From positions 1-64,000 of the forward strand of contig NZ_BCVI01000061.1 in assembly GCF_001591665.1 (NCBI RefSeq): a stretch of DNA of 64,000 nucleotides, written 5' to 3'. The position numbers were made by a program, and so were the translations under genes. This stretch comes from Neobacillus soli NBRC 102451. GTDB lineage: Bacteria > Bacillota > Bacilli > Bacillales > Cytobacillaceae. Below the pieces are notes generated by a model, which saw only the letters and a list, made by a program, of their open reading frames with translations, was not told the DNA's origin and made no database searches. Below are positions 32,011 through 48,259 of the stretch, in pieces; position 1 is the stretch's first letter, and the number at the start of each line of letters is the position of its first letter.

Positions 32011-33198
32011 ATGGGTAAAGCTAAATTTGACCGTTCAAAGCCACACGTTAACATTGGTACAATTGGACACGTTGACCATGGTAAAACAACTTTAACAGCT
32101 GCAATCACTTCTGTACTTGCTAAATCTGGTAAAGCAGAAGCACGCGGATATGATCAAATCGACGGAGCACCTGAAGAAAAAGAGCGTGGTATCACAATTT
32201 CTACATCACACGTTGAGTACGAAACTGATGCTCGTCACTATGCACACGTTGACTGCCCAGGACACGCTGACTATGTTAAAAACATGATCACTGGTGCTGC
32301 GCAAATGGACGGCGGTATCCTAGTTGTATCTGCAACTGATGGCCCAATGCCACAAACTCGTGAGCACATCCTTCTTTCTCGTCAAGTAGGTGTACCATAC
32401 CTTGTAGTATTCATGAACAAGTGTGACATGGTTGACGACGAAGAACTTCTTGAGTTAGTAGAAATGGAAATTCGTGATCTATTATCAGAATACGACTTCC
32501 CTGGCGATGACACTCCAGTTATCAAAGGTTCTGCTCTTAAAGCATTAGAAGGCGAAGCTGCATGGGAAGAAAAAATTATCGAACTTATGACTGCTGTTGA
32601 CGAGTTCATTCCAACACCAACTCGTGACACTGACAAACCATTCATGATGCCTGTTGAGGATGTATTCTCAATCACTGGCCGTGGAACTGTTGCTACTGGA
32701 CGTGTTGAGCGTGGAGTAGTTAAAGTTGGTGACGTAGTTGAAATCGTAGGTTTCACAGAAGAGCCAAAATCTACTACTGTAACTGGTGTAGAAATGTTCC
32801 GTAAGCTTCTTGACTTTGCTGAAGCTGGCGACAACATCGGTGCTTTACTTCGTGGTGTAGCACGTGAAGAAATTGAGCGTGGTCAAGTATTGGCTAAGCC
32901 AAAATCAATCACTCCACACACAAAGTTCAAAGCACAAGTTTACGTTTTGTCAAAAGAAGAAGGTGGACGTCATACTCCATTCTTTACAAACTATCGCCCA
33001 CAATTCTATTTCCGTACTTCTGATATTACTGGTATTTGTAATCTTCCAGAAGGCGTAGAAATGGTTATGCCTGGCGACCATATCGAAATGATTGTTGAAC
33101 TAATTGCACCAATCGCAATCGAAGAAGGAACTAAGTTCTCAATTCGTGAAGGTGGACGTACAGTTGGTTCAGGTTCAATCACAACTATTACTGAGTAA
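32011..33198 (+). CDS. tuf: Elongation factor Tu
   Basis: EF-Tu delivers aminoacyl-tRNA to the ribosome. The 395-residue protein has GHVDHGKTT (about 19-27), DCPGHADY and NKCD motifs, then the two beta-barrel domains. I chose ATG 32011 after GAGGAGGATTT; the open frame reaches 31927 but that part is leader. Codon use is strongly biased, as expected. It is the only tuf in the window. Confidence 0.98.
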   Translation: MGKAKFDRSKPHVNIGTIGHVDHGKTTLTAAITSVLAKSGKAEARGYDQIDGAPEEKERGITISTSHVEYETDARHYAHVDCPGHADYVKNMITGAAQMDGGILVVSATDGPMPQTREHILLSRQVGVPYLVVFMNKCDMVDDEELLELVEMEIRDLLSEYDFPGDDTPVIKGSALKALEGEAAWEEKIIELMTAVDEFIPTPTRDTDKPFMMPVEDVFSITGRGTVATGRVERGVVKVGDVVEIVGFTEEPKSTTVTGVEMFRKLLDFAEAGDNIGALLRGVAREEIERGQVLAKPKSITPHTKFKAQVYVLSKEEGGRHTPFFTNYRPQFYFRTSDITGICNLPEGVEMVMPGDHIEMIVELIAPIAIEEGTKFSIREGGRTVGSGSITTITE

Positions 33199-33210
33199 TT
33201 TTTAAATAGA

Positions 33211-33245
33211 AAAAGCAGATGGGTGACGATCCATCTGCTTTTTTG
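33211..33245 (+). terminator. Terminator of the str operon
   Basis: AAAAGCAGATGG at 33211-33222 pairs perfectly with CCATCTGCTTTT at 33231-33242 and runs into a T tract. Confidence 0.92.
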
Positions 33246-33311
33246 TGTTTAACAAGATAAAATCCGAGTTTCTTCTATAAATACTAATCAATTGCTTTAC
33301 TTTGAAAATTA

Positions 33312-33457
33312 TCTAGCTCTAGCTCCCAGCGGCTAGTGGACTTCGCTCTTTTCCCTACGATAAGTCAACATCGAATCGCTGCGCTCTCTCCGTGTTTCCA
33401 TTACTCACTCAAAGCGCTCCAGTCCAAACGCCGCATAACGGTCGCCTCCGCTCTTCT
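33312..33457 (-). repeat. Dispersed repeat family A, long copy (inverted)
   Basis: Read on the minus strand this begins AGAAGAGCGGAGGCGACC and ends CACTAGCCGCTGGGAGCT, the same blocks and order as the copy at 11371-11431, but with a longer internal segment. It fills much of the tuf-rpsJ gap. No open frame was found in it. Confidence 0.7.
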
Positions 33458-33565
33458 AATTAGGAGATTACTGGAGAATTACATTAGCTGTTGAATTTAT
33501 GAATATCAGCCTTTATAATAGTAAAAGTGCTCGAAAGAGAAACATAAAAAATATTGTAATAGTAG

Positions 33566-33683
33566 TTGCGTTTACTTTATCTTTTATGTATAATAGACAA
33601 TGTTGGTCTTTGACTGCGATGATGTGAAAGGTTGCTGACACACCCGGCCGCTTTGCCATGGCGAGTGTGTGGGAAATTTTCAC
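33566..33683 (+). promoter_or_regulatory. S10 operon promoter and structured leader
   Basis: TTGCGT at 33566-33571, 17 bp, TATAAT at 33589-33594 is the promoter. The leader holds a nested hairpin: GTGAAA at 33624-33629 with TTTCAC at 33678-33683 outside, and ACACAC at 33638-33643 with GTGTGT at 33665-33670 inside. A ribosomal-protein binding role is likely but not shown. Confidence 0.7.
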
Positions 33684-33707
33684 TGAGAATGTCTATTTTT
33701 AAAATAG

Positions 33708-34037
<330 letters not shown>

Positions 34038-34076
34038 TCAAAATAAATAAACAAATCCACAGGAGGTGTGACTTAA

Positions 34077-34703
34077 ATGACCAAAGGAATCTTAGGAAGA
34101 AAGATTGGTATGACTCAAGTATTCGCAGAAAACGGCAACTTAATCCCTGTAACTGTAGTTGAGGTAGCTCAAAACGTAGTTCTTCAAAAGAAATCAGTTG
34201 AAAGCGATGGATATACAGCTGTTCAAGTCGGTTTTGAAGATAAACGTGAAAAGTTAGCTAACAAACCAGAAAAAGGCCATGTTGCAAAGGCAAATACTGC
34301 TCCTAAGCGCTTCATTCGCGAATTCCGCGGAGACGACTTAGAAGGCTATGAAGTTGGTCAAGAAGTCAAAGTTGATATGTTCGCTGCAGGCGAAATCGTA
34401 GATGTAACAGGAATCTCAAAGGGTAAAGGTTTCCAAGGTGTAATCAAACGCCACGGACAATCACGCGGCCCAATGGCTCACGGTTCACGTTATCATCGTC
34501 GTCCTGGTTCAATGGGACCTGTTGCTCCAAACCGTGTATTCAAAGGTAAACTATTACCAGGCCGCATGGGTGGAGATCAAGTTACTGTACAGAACCTTGA
34601 AATCGTTAAGGTCGACACGGAACGCAACTTACTTTTAATCAAAGGTAATGTTCCAGGACCTAAAAAAGCACTATTAAAAATCAAAGGTGCAATTAAGAAA
34701 TAG
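34077..34703 (+). CDS. rplC: 50S ribosomal protein L3
   Basis: L3 reaches toward the peptidyl transferase centre. The 208-residue protein starts [16 protein letters not shown] and contains the [17 protein letters not shown] segment and the internal-loop [23 protein letters not shown] follows CAGGAGGTG. Confidence 0.97.
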   Translation: MTKGILGRKIGMTQVFAENGNLIPVTVVEVAQNVVLQKKSVESDGYTAVQVGFEDKREKLANKPEKGHVAKANTAPKRFIREFRGDDLEGYEVGQEVKVDMFAAGEIVDVTGISKGKGFQGVIKRHGQSRGPMAHGSRYHRRPGSMGPVAPNRVFKGKLLPGRMGGDQVTVQNLEIVKVDTERNLLLIKGNVPGPKKALLKIKGAIKK

Positions 34704-34732
34704 TCACTTTTTAAGAAAGGAGGAACAAAGGA

Positions 34733-35355
34733 ATGCCTAAAGTAGCGTTATTAAACCAAACAGGATCACAAGTTGGTGATATCGAACTTAATGATTCAAT
34801 TTTTGGTATTGAGCCTAACCAACACGTATTATTCGAAGCGATTATCATGCAAAGAGCTTCTTTACGTCAAGGAACTCATAAAGTTAAAGTTCGTTCTGAA
34901 GTACGCGGCGGTGGTCGTAAACCATGGCGTCAAAAAGGAACTGGCCGTGCTCGTCAAGGGTCAATTCGTTCCCCACAATGGCGCGGAGGTGGGATTGTTT
35001 TCGGTCCAACACCACGCAGCTACAGCTATAAATTACCGAAAAAGGTACGTCGTTTAGCAATTAAATCTGCACTATCTTCTAAAGTGTTAGAAGAGAATAT
35101 TTTAGTGTTAGACATCTTAGCTATTGACACTCCAAAAACAAAAGATTTTAAAACAGTATTAAGCGGTCTTTCTGTTGATAAAAAGGCACTAATTGTTACT
35201 GCGGACTTGGATGAAAATGTAGCACTATCAGCTCGCAACATTCCTGGTGTAACAGTAGTAACAGCTAATGGAATTAACGTATTAGATGTTGTTAATCATG
35301 AGAAATTAATCATGACAAAAGCAGCGGTTGAAAAAGTAGAGGAGGTGCTTGCATA

Positions 35356-35356
<1 letters not shown>
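34733..35356 (+). CDS. rplD: 50S ribosomal protein L4
   Basis: L4 lines the peptide exit tunnel. The 207-residue protein has the long loop region [18 protein letters not shown] and the [10 protein letters not shown] segment, where macrolide resistance changes are known; the residues look normal. Its TAA shares one base with the rplW ATG. Confidence 0.97.
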
Positions 35357-36500
<1,144 letters not shown>

Positions 36501-36560
36501 CGGGACTTTGCTACGGTTCAAAGAGAGAGCCGTAGAACAGTCACGAAGGGAGGTTCCTTC

Positions 36561-37198
<638 letters not shown>

Positions 37199-37201
37199 GC
37201 T

Positions 37202-38485
<1,284 letters not shown>

Positions 38486-38508
38486 TTACCTGAGAGGAGG
38501 TTCACATA

Positions 38509-39182
<674 letters not shown>

Positions 39183-39217
39183 TTTAAATTCAAATGCCTT
39201 TAAGGAGGTGCTTAATG

Positions 39218-39526
39218 ATGCATGTGAAAAAAGGTGACAAAGTAAGAGTCATCTCTGGAAAGGATAAAGGCAAAACAGGTGTAATCCTTGCAGCCTATCC
39301 TAAAGAAAGCCGTGTACTAGTAGAAGGCGTAAATATAGTGAAAAAACACTCAAAACCTTCTCAAGTGAATCCACAAGGCGGAATCATCAGCTTTGAGGCT
39401 CCAATTCATGTATCGAACGTAATGCCTATCGATCCTAAGTCTGGTAACCCGACTCGTGTAGGTTCCACAACGGTAGATGGCAAAAAAGTACGCGTAGCAA
39501 AATCCGGTGAGATTTTAGATAAATAG
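39218..39526 (+). CDS. rplX: 50S ribosomal protein L24
   Basis: L24 starts 50S assembly. The 102-residue protein has the KOW motif [18 protein letters not shown]. The ATG at 39218 gives the family start MHVKKGD; the adjacent in-frame ATG at 39215 is equally well spaced from AAGGAGGTG, so the start is uncertain by one codon. The longer frame to 39194 is not supported. Confidence 0.95.
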   Translation: MHVKKGDKVRVISGKDKGKTGVILAAYPKESRVLVEGVNIVKKHSKPSQVNPQGGIISFEAPIHVSNVMPIDPKSGNPTRVGSTTVDGKKVRVAKSGEILDK

Positions 39527-39553
39527 TTAAAATTTAGAAGGGAGGTACAATAA

Positions 39554-40301
<748 letters not shown>

Positions 40302-40331
40302 AACTAATAGTCTGGGAAGGAGGTAAAAATA

Positions 40332-40730
40332 ATGGTCATGACAGATCCAATTGCTGATATGCTTACTCGCATTCGTAATGCGAACATGGTGCGTCACGAA
40401 AAGTTAGAAGTGCCTGCTTCTAATATCAAAAAAGAAATTGCTGAGATTTTAAAGCGCGAAGGTTTCGTACGTGACGTCGAATTTATCGAAGATAATAAAC
40501 AAGGTATCATCCGTATCTTCTTAAAATACGGTGCAAGTAACGAACGTGTTATTACTGGTCTTAAGCGCATAAGCAAGCCTGGACTTCGAGTTTACGCAAA
40601 ATCAACGGAGGTACCACGTGTTCTTAACGGTCTTGGTATCGCATTAGTATCAACATCTACAGGTGTTATTACAGATAAAGAAGCTCGTGCAAAACAAATT
40701 GGCGGCGAAGTATTAGCTTACGTTTGGTAA
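40332..40730 (+). CDS. rpsH: 30S ribosomal protein S8
   Basis: S8 binds the central domain of 16S rRNA and in E. coli represses the spc operon. The 132-residue protein starts [17 protein letters not shown], as in B. subtilis, and has the [18 protein letters not shown] segment. ATG 40332 follows AAGGAGGTAAAA. Confidence 0.97.
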   Translation: MVMTDPIADMLTRIRNANMVRHEKLEVPASNIKKEIAEILKREGFVRDVEFIEDNKQGIIRIFLKYGASNERVITGLKRISKPGLRVYAKSTEVPRVLNGLGIALVSTSTGVITDKEARAKQIGGEVLAYVW

Positions 40731-40762
40731 GATGAGTTTCTGAATGAATGGAGGTGCACTGA

Positions 40763-41299
40763 ATGTCTCGCATAGGAAAAAAACCAATTGAAATTCCAGC
40801 AGGAGTTACAGTTACTTTAAATAAAAATACTGCAATTGTAAAAGGACCTAAAGGTGAGCTTACACGTTTTTTCAATCCTGAAATTACTATTAATGTTGAA
40901 GAGAATGTTGTAACAATCACTCGTCCGTCTGACGTAAAAGAACACCGCGCATTGCACGGAACAACTCGTGCGGTACTTGCAAATATGATCGAAGGTGTTT
41001 CTACTGGCTTTACAAGAAACCTAGAATTAATCGGGGTTGGGTACCGTGCGCAAAAGCAAGGTAACAAACTTGTATTAAACGTAGGCTACTCTCATCCAGT
41101 TGAGATCGAACCTGAAGAGGGCCTTGAAATCGAGGTTCCTGCCAATACAAAAGTTATTATCAAAGGTACTGATAAAGAACGTGTTGGTGCATTAGCAGCT
41201 AATATTCGCGGAGTTCGTCCTCCAGAGCCTTATAAAGGTAAAGGAATTCGTTACGAAGGTGAATTTGTTCGTCGTAAAGAAGGTAAAACAGGTAAGTAA
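40763..41299 (+). CDS. rplF: 50S ribosomal protein L6
   Basis: L6 lies near the sarcin-ricin loop and the factor-binding site. The 178-residue protein consists of two similar domains and has the C-terminal [19 protein letters not shown] segment. ATG follows ATGGAGGTGC. Confidence 0.97.
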   Translation: MSRIGKKPIEIPAGVTVTLNKNTAIVKGPKGELTRFFNPEITINVEENVVTITRPSDVKEHRALHGTTRAVLANMIEGVSTGFTRNLELIGVGYRAQKQGNKLVLNVGYSHPVEIEPEEGLEIEVPANTKVIIKGTDKERVGALAANIRGVRPPEPYKGKGIRYEGEFVRRKEGKTGK

Positions 41300-41333
41300 T
41301 GCTGCAAAAAGGTAAACGAAAGGAGTGACGTAA

Positions 41334-41696
41334 ATGATTACGAAGCTTGATAAAAACGCTACTCGCAAGAAAAGACATGCTCGTGTTCGTGCGAAACTTA
41401 GCGGAACTTCAGCTCGTCCACGTCTAAATGTGTTTCGTTCTAACAAACATATTTATGCTCAAGTAATTGATGACATAAACGGAGTAACTTTAGCGAGTGC
41501 TTCAACTTTAGATAAAGAATTCACTTTGGAAACTTCAAGTAATTTTGAAGCTGCACAAAAGGTCGGAGAATTAGTGGCGAAACGTGCAGTTGAAAAAGGT
41601 ATCACTTCTATTGTCTTTGATCGTGGCGGATACCTATACCATGGACGTATTCAAGCATTAGCTGATGCTGCCCGTGAAAACGGCCTACAATTTTAA
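41334..41696 (+). CDS. rplR: 50S ribosomal protein L18
   Basis: L18 binds 5S rRNA with L5. The 120-residue protein has the basic start [19 protein letters not shown] and the [22 protein letters not shown]-terminus. ATG follows AAAGGAGTGA. Confidence 0.97.
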   Translation: MITKLDKNATRKKRHARVRAKLSGTSARPRLNVFRSNKHIYAQVIDDINGVTLASASTLDKEFTLETSSNFEAAQKVGELVAKRAVEKGITSIVFDRGGYLYHGRIQALADAARENGLQF

Positions 41697-41699
41697 TAG

Positions 41700-42233
<534 letters not shown>

Positions 42234-42234
42234 A

Positions 42235-42417
42235 ATGGCGAATAAACTATTAGTTACCCTCAACCGCAGTGTGATTGGCCGCCCTGGTGACCAACGTGAA
42301 ACAGTTAAAGCACTAGGATTACGTAAATTAAACCAAACAGTTGAGCACCAAGATAACGCTGCTATTCGCGGTATGATTACCAAAGTTGCTCACCTTGTAA
42401 CGGTTAAAGAACAATAA
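42235..42417 (+). CDS. rpmD: 50S ribosomal protein L30
   Basis: The 60-residue L30 has the [23 protein letters not shown] core and ends [13 protein letters not shown]. It starts right after rpsE, with the ribosome-binding sequence GGGGGGAA inside the rpsE stop region, so it is probably translationally coupled. Confidence 0.96.
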   Translation: MANKLLVTLNRSVIGRPGDQRETVKALGLRKLNQTVEHQDNAAIRGMITKVAHLVTVKEQ

Positions 42418-42450
42418 TTGATTCTTTTCTTTCCATAAGGAGGTGCCAAT

Positions 42451-42891
42451 ATGAAACTTCATGAATTAAAACCTACCGAAGGCTCACGCAAAGAACGCAA
42501 ACGTTTAGGACGTGGTATCGGTTCTGGTCAAGGGAAAACAGCAGGTAAAGGTCATAAAGGACAAAATGCTCGTTCTGGGGGCGGTGTACGCCTTGGTTTT
42601 GAAGGTGGACAAACACCATTATTCCGTCGCTTACCAAAACGTGGATTTACAAACTTCGCCCGTAAAGAATTTGCCATTGTAAACCTTGATACTTTAAATC
42701 GCTTTGAAGAAGGTACAGAAGTTACTCCAGAACTTCTTATCGAATCAGGCGTTGTTAGTAACGAAAAGGCAGGAATCAAGATTCTTGCTAAAGGGAACGT
42801 TGAGAAAAAGTTGACTGTAAAAGCTCACAAATTCTCCTCTGCTGCTAAGGAAGCGATCGAAGCTGCTGGTGGAAACACTGAGGTGATCTAA
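42451..42891 (+). CDS. rplO: 50S ribosomal protein L15
   Basis: L15 is a late 50S assembly protein. The 146-residue protein has the glycine- and arginine-rich N-terminus ([18 protein letters not shown]) and the [17 protein letters not shown] segment. Its stop codon shares a base with the secY ATG, so L15 and SecY are coupled. Confidence 0.97.
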   Translation: MKLHELKPTEGSRKERKRLGRGIGSGQGKTAGKGHKGQNARSGGGVRLGFEGGQTPLFRRLPKRGFTNFARKEFAIVNLDTLNRFEEGTEVTPELLIESGVVSNEKAGIKILAKGNVEKKLTVKAHKFSSAAKEAIEAAGGNTEVI

Positions 42892-44186
42892 TGTTCCAGA
42901 CAATCTCCAATTTTATGCGCGTGGGTGAGATAAGACGTAAGATCATATTCACCCTACTAATGTTAATTGTATTTCGACTCGGTACATTTATTCCTGTACC
43001 GAATGTAAATGCTGATGTTCTTGCAAATCAAGATAAGCTTAGTGTTTTCGGTATCTTAAATACTTTTGGCGGTGGAGCATTAAAGCAGTTCTCCATCTTT
43101 GCAATGGGTATCATGCCGTACATTACTGCATCGATTATCATTCAGCTTTTACAAATGGACGTTGTTCCAAAGTTTACAGAATGGTCTAAGCAAGGTGAAT
43201 CAGGTCGTCGTAAGATTGCTCAATTCACACGTTATTTCACCATTGTGCTTGGATTTATCCAAGCATTAGGTATGTCCTATGGCTTTAACAATTTAGCCGG
43301 CGGCCAATTAATTCAAAACCCTGGAATTGGTACGTATCTATTGATTGCCGTGGTTTTAACTGCTGGAACAGCATTTTTGATGTGGTTAGGAGAGCAGATA
43401 ACAGAAAAAGGTGTAGGGAATGGAATTTCCATAATCATCTTTGCTGGTATTGTTGCTGGTATGCCTAGTACCATTAATCAAATCTATGTACAGCAATTTG
43501 AAAACGCGGGAGATGCTTTATTCTTACGTATTGTAACAGTTGTGCTCATAGCTCTTGCAGTTATTGCCATTGTTGTTGGTGTAATTTTCATCCAGCAAGC
43601 CAATCGTAAGATTCCAATTCAATATGCAAAACGTGTTGTTGCAGGCCGTAATCCAGTAGGAGGACAATCCACTCATATGCCGTTGAAAGTTAACGCAGCG
43701 GGTGTTATTCCTGTAATCTTCGCGGTTTCATTTATTGTGACCCCAAGAACCATTGCATCATTCTTTTCACAAAATGATGTAACACTTTGGATTACAAAGA
43801 TATTTGATTATTCTCATCCAATTGGGATGACTTTATATGCAGCTTTAATTATCGCGTTCACTTATTTCTATGCTTTTATCCAGGTTAATCCTGAACAAGC
43901 TGCGGAAAACTTGCAAAAGCAAAGCGGCTATATTCCGGGAATTCGACCGGGTAAGAGTACACAGGAATACTTAACACGTGTTTTATATCGTTTAACTTTT
44001 GTTGGTGCCATTTTCCTTTCTGTTATTGCCGTACTGCCAATGCTATTTATTAATTTAGCTAACTTGCCGCAATCGGCTCAAATTGGGGGAACAAGCCTGC
44101 TAATCGTTGTCGGTGTTGCACTTGATACGATGAAGCAGCTTGAAGCACAATTAGTTAAACGTCATTATAAAGGTTTTATTAAGTAA
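42891..44186 (+). CDS. secY: Preprotein translocase channel subunit SecY
   Basis: SecY is the protein-conducting channel, acting with SecE and SecG. The 431-residue protein has ten predicted membrane helices, the plug-region segment after helix 1, and the cytoplasmic loops QANRKIPIQYAKR and RPGKSTQEYL. It starts by a TAATG overlap with rplO. SecE is encoded about 26 kb upstream. Confidence 0.97.
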   Translation: MFQTISNFMRVGEIRRKIIFTLLMLIVFRLGTFIPVPNVNADVLANQDKLSVFGILNTFGGGALKQFSIFAMGIMPYITASIIIQLLQMDVVPKFTEWSKQGESGRRKIAQFTRYFTIVLGFIQALGMSYGFNNLAGGQLIQNPGIGTYLLIAVVLTAGTAFLMWLGEQITEKGVGNGISIIIFAGIVAGMPSTINQIYVQQFENAGDALFLRIVTVVLIALAVIAIVVGVIFIQQANRKIPIQYAKRVVAGRNPVGGQSTHMPLKVNAAGVIPVIFAVSFIVTPRTIASFFSQNDVTLWITKIFDYSHPIGMTLYAALIIAFTYFYAFIQVNPEQAAENLQKQSGYIPGIRPGKSTQEYLTRVLYRLTFVGAIFLSVIAVLPMLFINLANLPQSAQIGGTSLLIVVGVALDTMKQLEAQLVKRHYKGFIK

Positions 44187-44225
44187 AAGTTTTGGGGGCC
44201 CTTGCTCCCAAAAACCTATTTATAG

Positions 44226-44893
<668 letters not shown>

Positions 44894-44894
<1 letters not shown>

Positions 44895-45150
44895 TGGTCA
44901 TTAGGGTTACTGTGCGAGCGACTCTCGAACATCTCTTCAAAAGAAATCAAAAGTATGTGGAAGCGAATGACTTTTCTATTGTACTGAGTATGTAGGACCG
45001 AGAGTTGGGCAAGACTTACATGGGAATTGCTATTCCTGATTAAGTTGAAATTACTTGCGGACAGAAGACGAGCAATATGTTAGAATTAAAAGGTTGCTAT
45101 TAATTGTACGAATGAGAAGAGTTGCAGTAATTTTCGAACACTATTTTTGA
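44894..45150 (+). pseudogene. map: Decayed methionine aminopeptidase gene (map remnant)
   Basis: The adk-infA gap normally holds an intact map gene of about 250 codons. Here only about 260 bp remain, with recognisable MetAP pieces in three frames. ATG 44894 overlaps the adk stop and reads MVI. Then ERLSNIS is at 44916-44936, YVEANDFSIV at 44954-44983, TEYVGPRVGQDLH at 44983-45021, and a weaker FEHY near 45133-45144. Compared with B. subtilis Map, these match GERLSNIS, YVENEQFSVV, REYVGHGVGQDLH and FEHT in order. The first two thirds are deleted and several stops and frameshifts are present. No product is possible; the cell must rely on another MetAP. Confidence 0.85.
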
Positions 45151-45173
45151 TTAGGAGAAGGGAGACGAGACTG

Positions 45174-45392
45174 ATGGCCAAAGATGATGTTATTGAAATT
45201 GAGGGTAAGGTTATTGAAACTTTGCCAAATGCAATGTTTAAGGTAGAATTAGAAAATGGTCATAGTGTGCTAGCTCATGTTTCTGGTAAAATTCGAATGC
45301 ACTTCATTCGTATCCTTCCGGGTGACAAGGTGACTGTTGAGCTTTCTCCATATGACTTAACACGCGGAAGAATTACTTACCGCTTTAAATAA
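45174..45392 (+). CDS. infA: Translation initiation factor IF-1
   Basis: IF-1 occupies the A site during initiation. The 72-residue OB-fold protein starts [15 protein letters not shown] and contains [20 protein letters not shown] chose ATG 45174 with GGGAGACGAGA upstream; the longer frame from 45147 has no site. The small KOW-protein gene (ybzG) usually found ahead of infA is not seen. Confidence 0.96.
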   Translation: MAKDDVIEIEGKVIETLPNAMFKVELENGHSVLAHVSGKIRMHFIRILPGDKVTVELSPYDLTRGRITYRFK

Positions 45393-45542
<150 letters not shown>

Positions 45543-45565
45543 TTCTGAAGGAGGTGCGCTCATTT

Positions 45566-45931
45566 ATGGCACGTATTGCTGGTGTAGATATTCCACGTGA
45601 AAAGCGTGTAATTATCTCTTTAACATACATTTATGGTATTGGCAAAAATACTGCACAAAAAGTATTAGCAGAAGCTGGTGTTTCTGAAAATACTCGTGTG
45701 CGTGATTTAACTGAAGACGAATTAAACAAAATCCGTGAGATCATCGACAAATTAAAAGTTGAAGGTGACCTTCGCCGTGAAATTTCTCTTAACATTAAGC
45801 GTTTAATGGAAATCGGCTGCTACCGCGGATTACGTCATCGTCGTGGTTTACCGGTTCGTGGACAAAATACGAAAAACAACGCTCGTACACGCAAAGGTCC
45901 TCGTAAGACTGTAGCGAACAAGAAGAAGTAA
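45566..45931 (+). CDS. rpsM: 30S ribosomal protein S13
   Basis: S13 forms an intersubunit bridge in the 30S head. The 121-residue protein starts [15 protein letters not shown] and has the [17 protein letters not shown]-terminal segment. I chose ATG 45566 after AAGGAGGTGCG; the 45554 extension overlaps that site. Confidence 0.96.
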   Translation: MARIAGVDIPREKRVIISLTYIYGIGKNTAQKVLAEAGVSENTRVRDLTEDELNKIREIIDKLKVEGDLRREISLNIKRLMEIGCYRGLRHRRGLPVRGQNTKNNARTRKGPRKTVANKKK

Positions 45932-45952
45932 TCGGCAAAGGAGGTTATTTAA

Positions 45953-46342
<390 letters not shown>

Positions 46343-46521
46343 TTTTCTTGTATAGAACTTGTATCATGCGTCTATAATGGATATGATACTAAATTTTTGA
46401 GTTCATACAGGTAATTTATTCATTCCAGTTGTTGTGCACAATCGGGAAAGTATACATGGGGGAATTTCGATTAGCTTGACTGCTAACTCGAGATTTCGAC
46501 GTTTTGAAGGAGGGTTATTGG

Positions 46522-47466
46522 ATGATTGAAATAGAAAAACCAAAAATCGAAACGATTGAGATCAACGATGATGCCAAGTTCGGTAAGTTCGTCGTAGAGC
46601 CACTTGAGCGTGGATATGGTACCACTTTGGGTAACTCCTTACGTCGTATCCTATTATCTTCACTCCCAGGTGCCGCTGTTACATCGATTCAGGTCGATGG
46701 GGTACTTCATGAGTTCTCAACAATTGAAGGCGTCGTAGAGGATGTAACATCTATCATTTTAAACATTAAGAAGTTAGCGTTAAAGATCTATTCTGACGAA
46801 GAAAAAACACTTGAATTTGATGTGCAAGGCGAAGGACCTGTTAAGGCAAGTAATATTACCCATGACAGTGATGTTGAGATTTTAAATCCAAACCTTCATA
46901 TTGCTACATTAGCTACAAATGGACATCTTCGCATGCGTTTAACAGCTAAACGTGGACGTGGGTATACACCGGCTGTTCAAAACAAAAGAGAAGATCAACC
47001 GATTGGTGTTATTCCGATTGATTCTATTTTTACGCCAGTTTCTCGTGTGTCCTTTCAGGTAGAAAATACACGCGTGGGTCAAATGTCCAATTATGATAAG
47101 CTAACGCTTGATGTATGGACAGATGGCAGCACGGGTCCAAAAGAAGCAATCGCGCTTGGTTCAAAAATTTTAACTGAGCATTTGAATATATTCGTTGGGT
47201 TAACTGATGAAGCTCAAAATGCTGAAATCATGATTGAAAAAGAAGAAGATCAAAAGGAAAAAGTTCTGGAAATGACAATTGAAGAACTCGATCTTTCTGT
47301 TCGTTCTTACAACTGCTTAAAGCGTGCTGGAATCAATACTGTTCAGGAATTAGCTAATAAGACTGAAGAAGATATGATGAAGGTTCGTAACTTAGGCCGC
47401 AAATCACTTGAAGAAGTGAAGGCGAAACTAGAAGAGCTTGGATTGGGCCTGCGTAAAGACGACTGA
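46522..47466 (+). CDS. rpoA: RNA polymerase alpha subunit
   Basis: RpoA dimerises to assemble the core polymerase. The 314-residue protein has the N-terminal assembly domain (about 1-230, with [15 protein letters not shown]), a linker, and the C-terminal promoter/activator-contact domain ([16 protein letters not shown]). I chose ATG 46522 after GAAGGAGGGTT. The 179 bp before it contain TATAAT at 46373-46378 with a poor -35, and a hairpin TTAGC-TTGACT-GCTAA; a separate promoter is possible but weakly supported. Confidence 0.97.
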   Translation: MIEIEKPKIETIEINDDAKFGKFVVEPLERGYGTTLGNSLRRILLSSLPGAAVTSIQVDGVLHEFSTIEGVVEDVTSIILNIKKLALKIYSDEEKTLEFDVQGEGPVKASNITHDSDVEILNPNLHIATLATNGHLRMRLTAKRGRGYTPAVQNKREDQPIGVIPIDSIFTPVSRVSFQVENTRVGQMSNYDKLTLDVWTDGSTGPKEAIALGSKILTEHLNIFVGLTDEAQNAEIMIEKEEDQKEKVLEMTIEELDLSVRSYNCLKRAGINTVQELANKTEEDMMKVRNLGRKSLEEVKAKLEELGLGLRKDD

Positions 47467-47535
47467 TTCGTTCAACGTTAAATACAAAAGCTTATTAATC
47501 CTGTTTAATGACTTCAACAAAGGAGGGAACCCTTC

Positions 47536-47898
47536 ATGGCATACAGAAAGTTAGGACGCACAAGTGCACAGCGTAAAGCTATGCTTCGTGATTTAACTAC
47601 AGATTTAATTATCAATGAGCGCATTGAAACAACAGAAACTCGTGCGAAGGAAATTCGTGTGACTGTTGAGAAAATGATCACTTTAGGTAAACGTGGTGAT
47701 TTGCATGCTCGCCGTCAAGCTGCTTCATATGTTCGTAATGAAGTTGCTGATGCTGAAAATAATACAAGTGCATTACAAAAACTTTTCGCTGATATCGCTC
47801 CACGTTATCAAGAGCGTCAAGGTGGATACACTCGAATTATGAAACTTGGACAACGCCGCGGTGACGGTGCACCAATGGTTATTATCGAGTTAGTTTAA
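47536..47898 (+). CDS. rplQ: 50S ribosomal protein L17
   Basis: L17 borders the exit tunnel. The 120-residue protein starts [18 protein letters not shown] and ends [15 protein letters not shown] follows AAAGGAGGGAA. It is the last ribosomal gene of the superoperon and is followed by a terminator-like element. Confidence 0.97.
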   Translation: MAYRKLGRTSAQRKAMLRDLTTDLIINERIETTETRAKEIRVTVEKMITLGKRGDLHARRQAASYVRNEVADAENNTSALQKLFADIAPRYQERQGGYTRIMKLGQRRGDGAPMVIIELV

Positions 47899-47918
47899 TA
47901 CCTTTTAACAGACAACAA

Positions 47919-47962
47919 GGGCGCTGGACAGTTTACAATCAAACTTGTTCTTTGCCCTTTTT
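47919..47962 (+). terminator. Terminator after rplQ
   Basis: AAGGGC at 47919-47924 can pair with GCCCTT at 47956-47961, with an inner AGTTT/AAACT stem and a T tract. The first arm runs into GGGCGCTGGACAG, similar to the end of repeat family A. The loop is long, so efficiency is uncertain. Confidence 0.55.
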
Positions 47963-48084
47963 CTGTAAGTGAAATTCAATAATATTGTTCGCCCCAAGCC
48001 AAAAAGAGCGTTATGATCAGCGTGACTTCGATATATTGGAGCGAATGGAAAGAGTTTTTTCTATTCTTTGATCACGTCTCGTCT

Positions 48085-48178
48085 AGCTCATGCACCTCCT
48101 CCCATTTCTTTTATAGAAATCCCTTTTTTCGCAGCGTAAACGCGTGCTGCCCAGGGACGAGGTGCAGGCTTTTTTTTA
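48085..48178 (+). promoter_or_regulatory. Structured terminator-like element upstream of ecfA1
   Basis: TGCACCTC at 48091-48098 pairs with GAGGTGCA at 48159-48166, extended by AGC/GCT. An inner hairpin GCAGC/GCTGC spans 48131-48150, and eight T residues follow. The element is 80 bp before ecfA1. It may be an attenuator. The rest of the 361-bp rplQ-ecfA1 gap (47963-48084 and 48179-48259) shows no clear feature beyond the GAGGGGAGG ribosome-binding site. Confidence 0.55.
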
Positions 48179-48259
48179 TATGGAAAAGGGGCATAGCTTC
48201 GCAAATAGTATAAAAAAACATGAGCTGAGTACAGGTTAGCCGAGGGGAGGAATTAGACA

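Noticed and set aside
46373-46378. TATAAT between rpsK and rpoA as a promoter
   Set aside because: The -35 candidates need 19 bp spacing and match poorly; not called as a separate feature.
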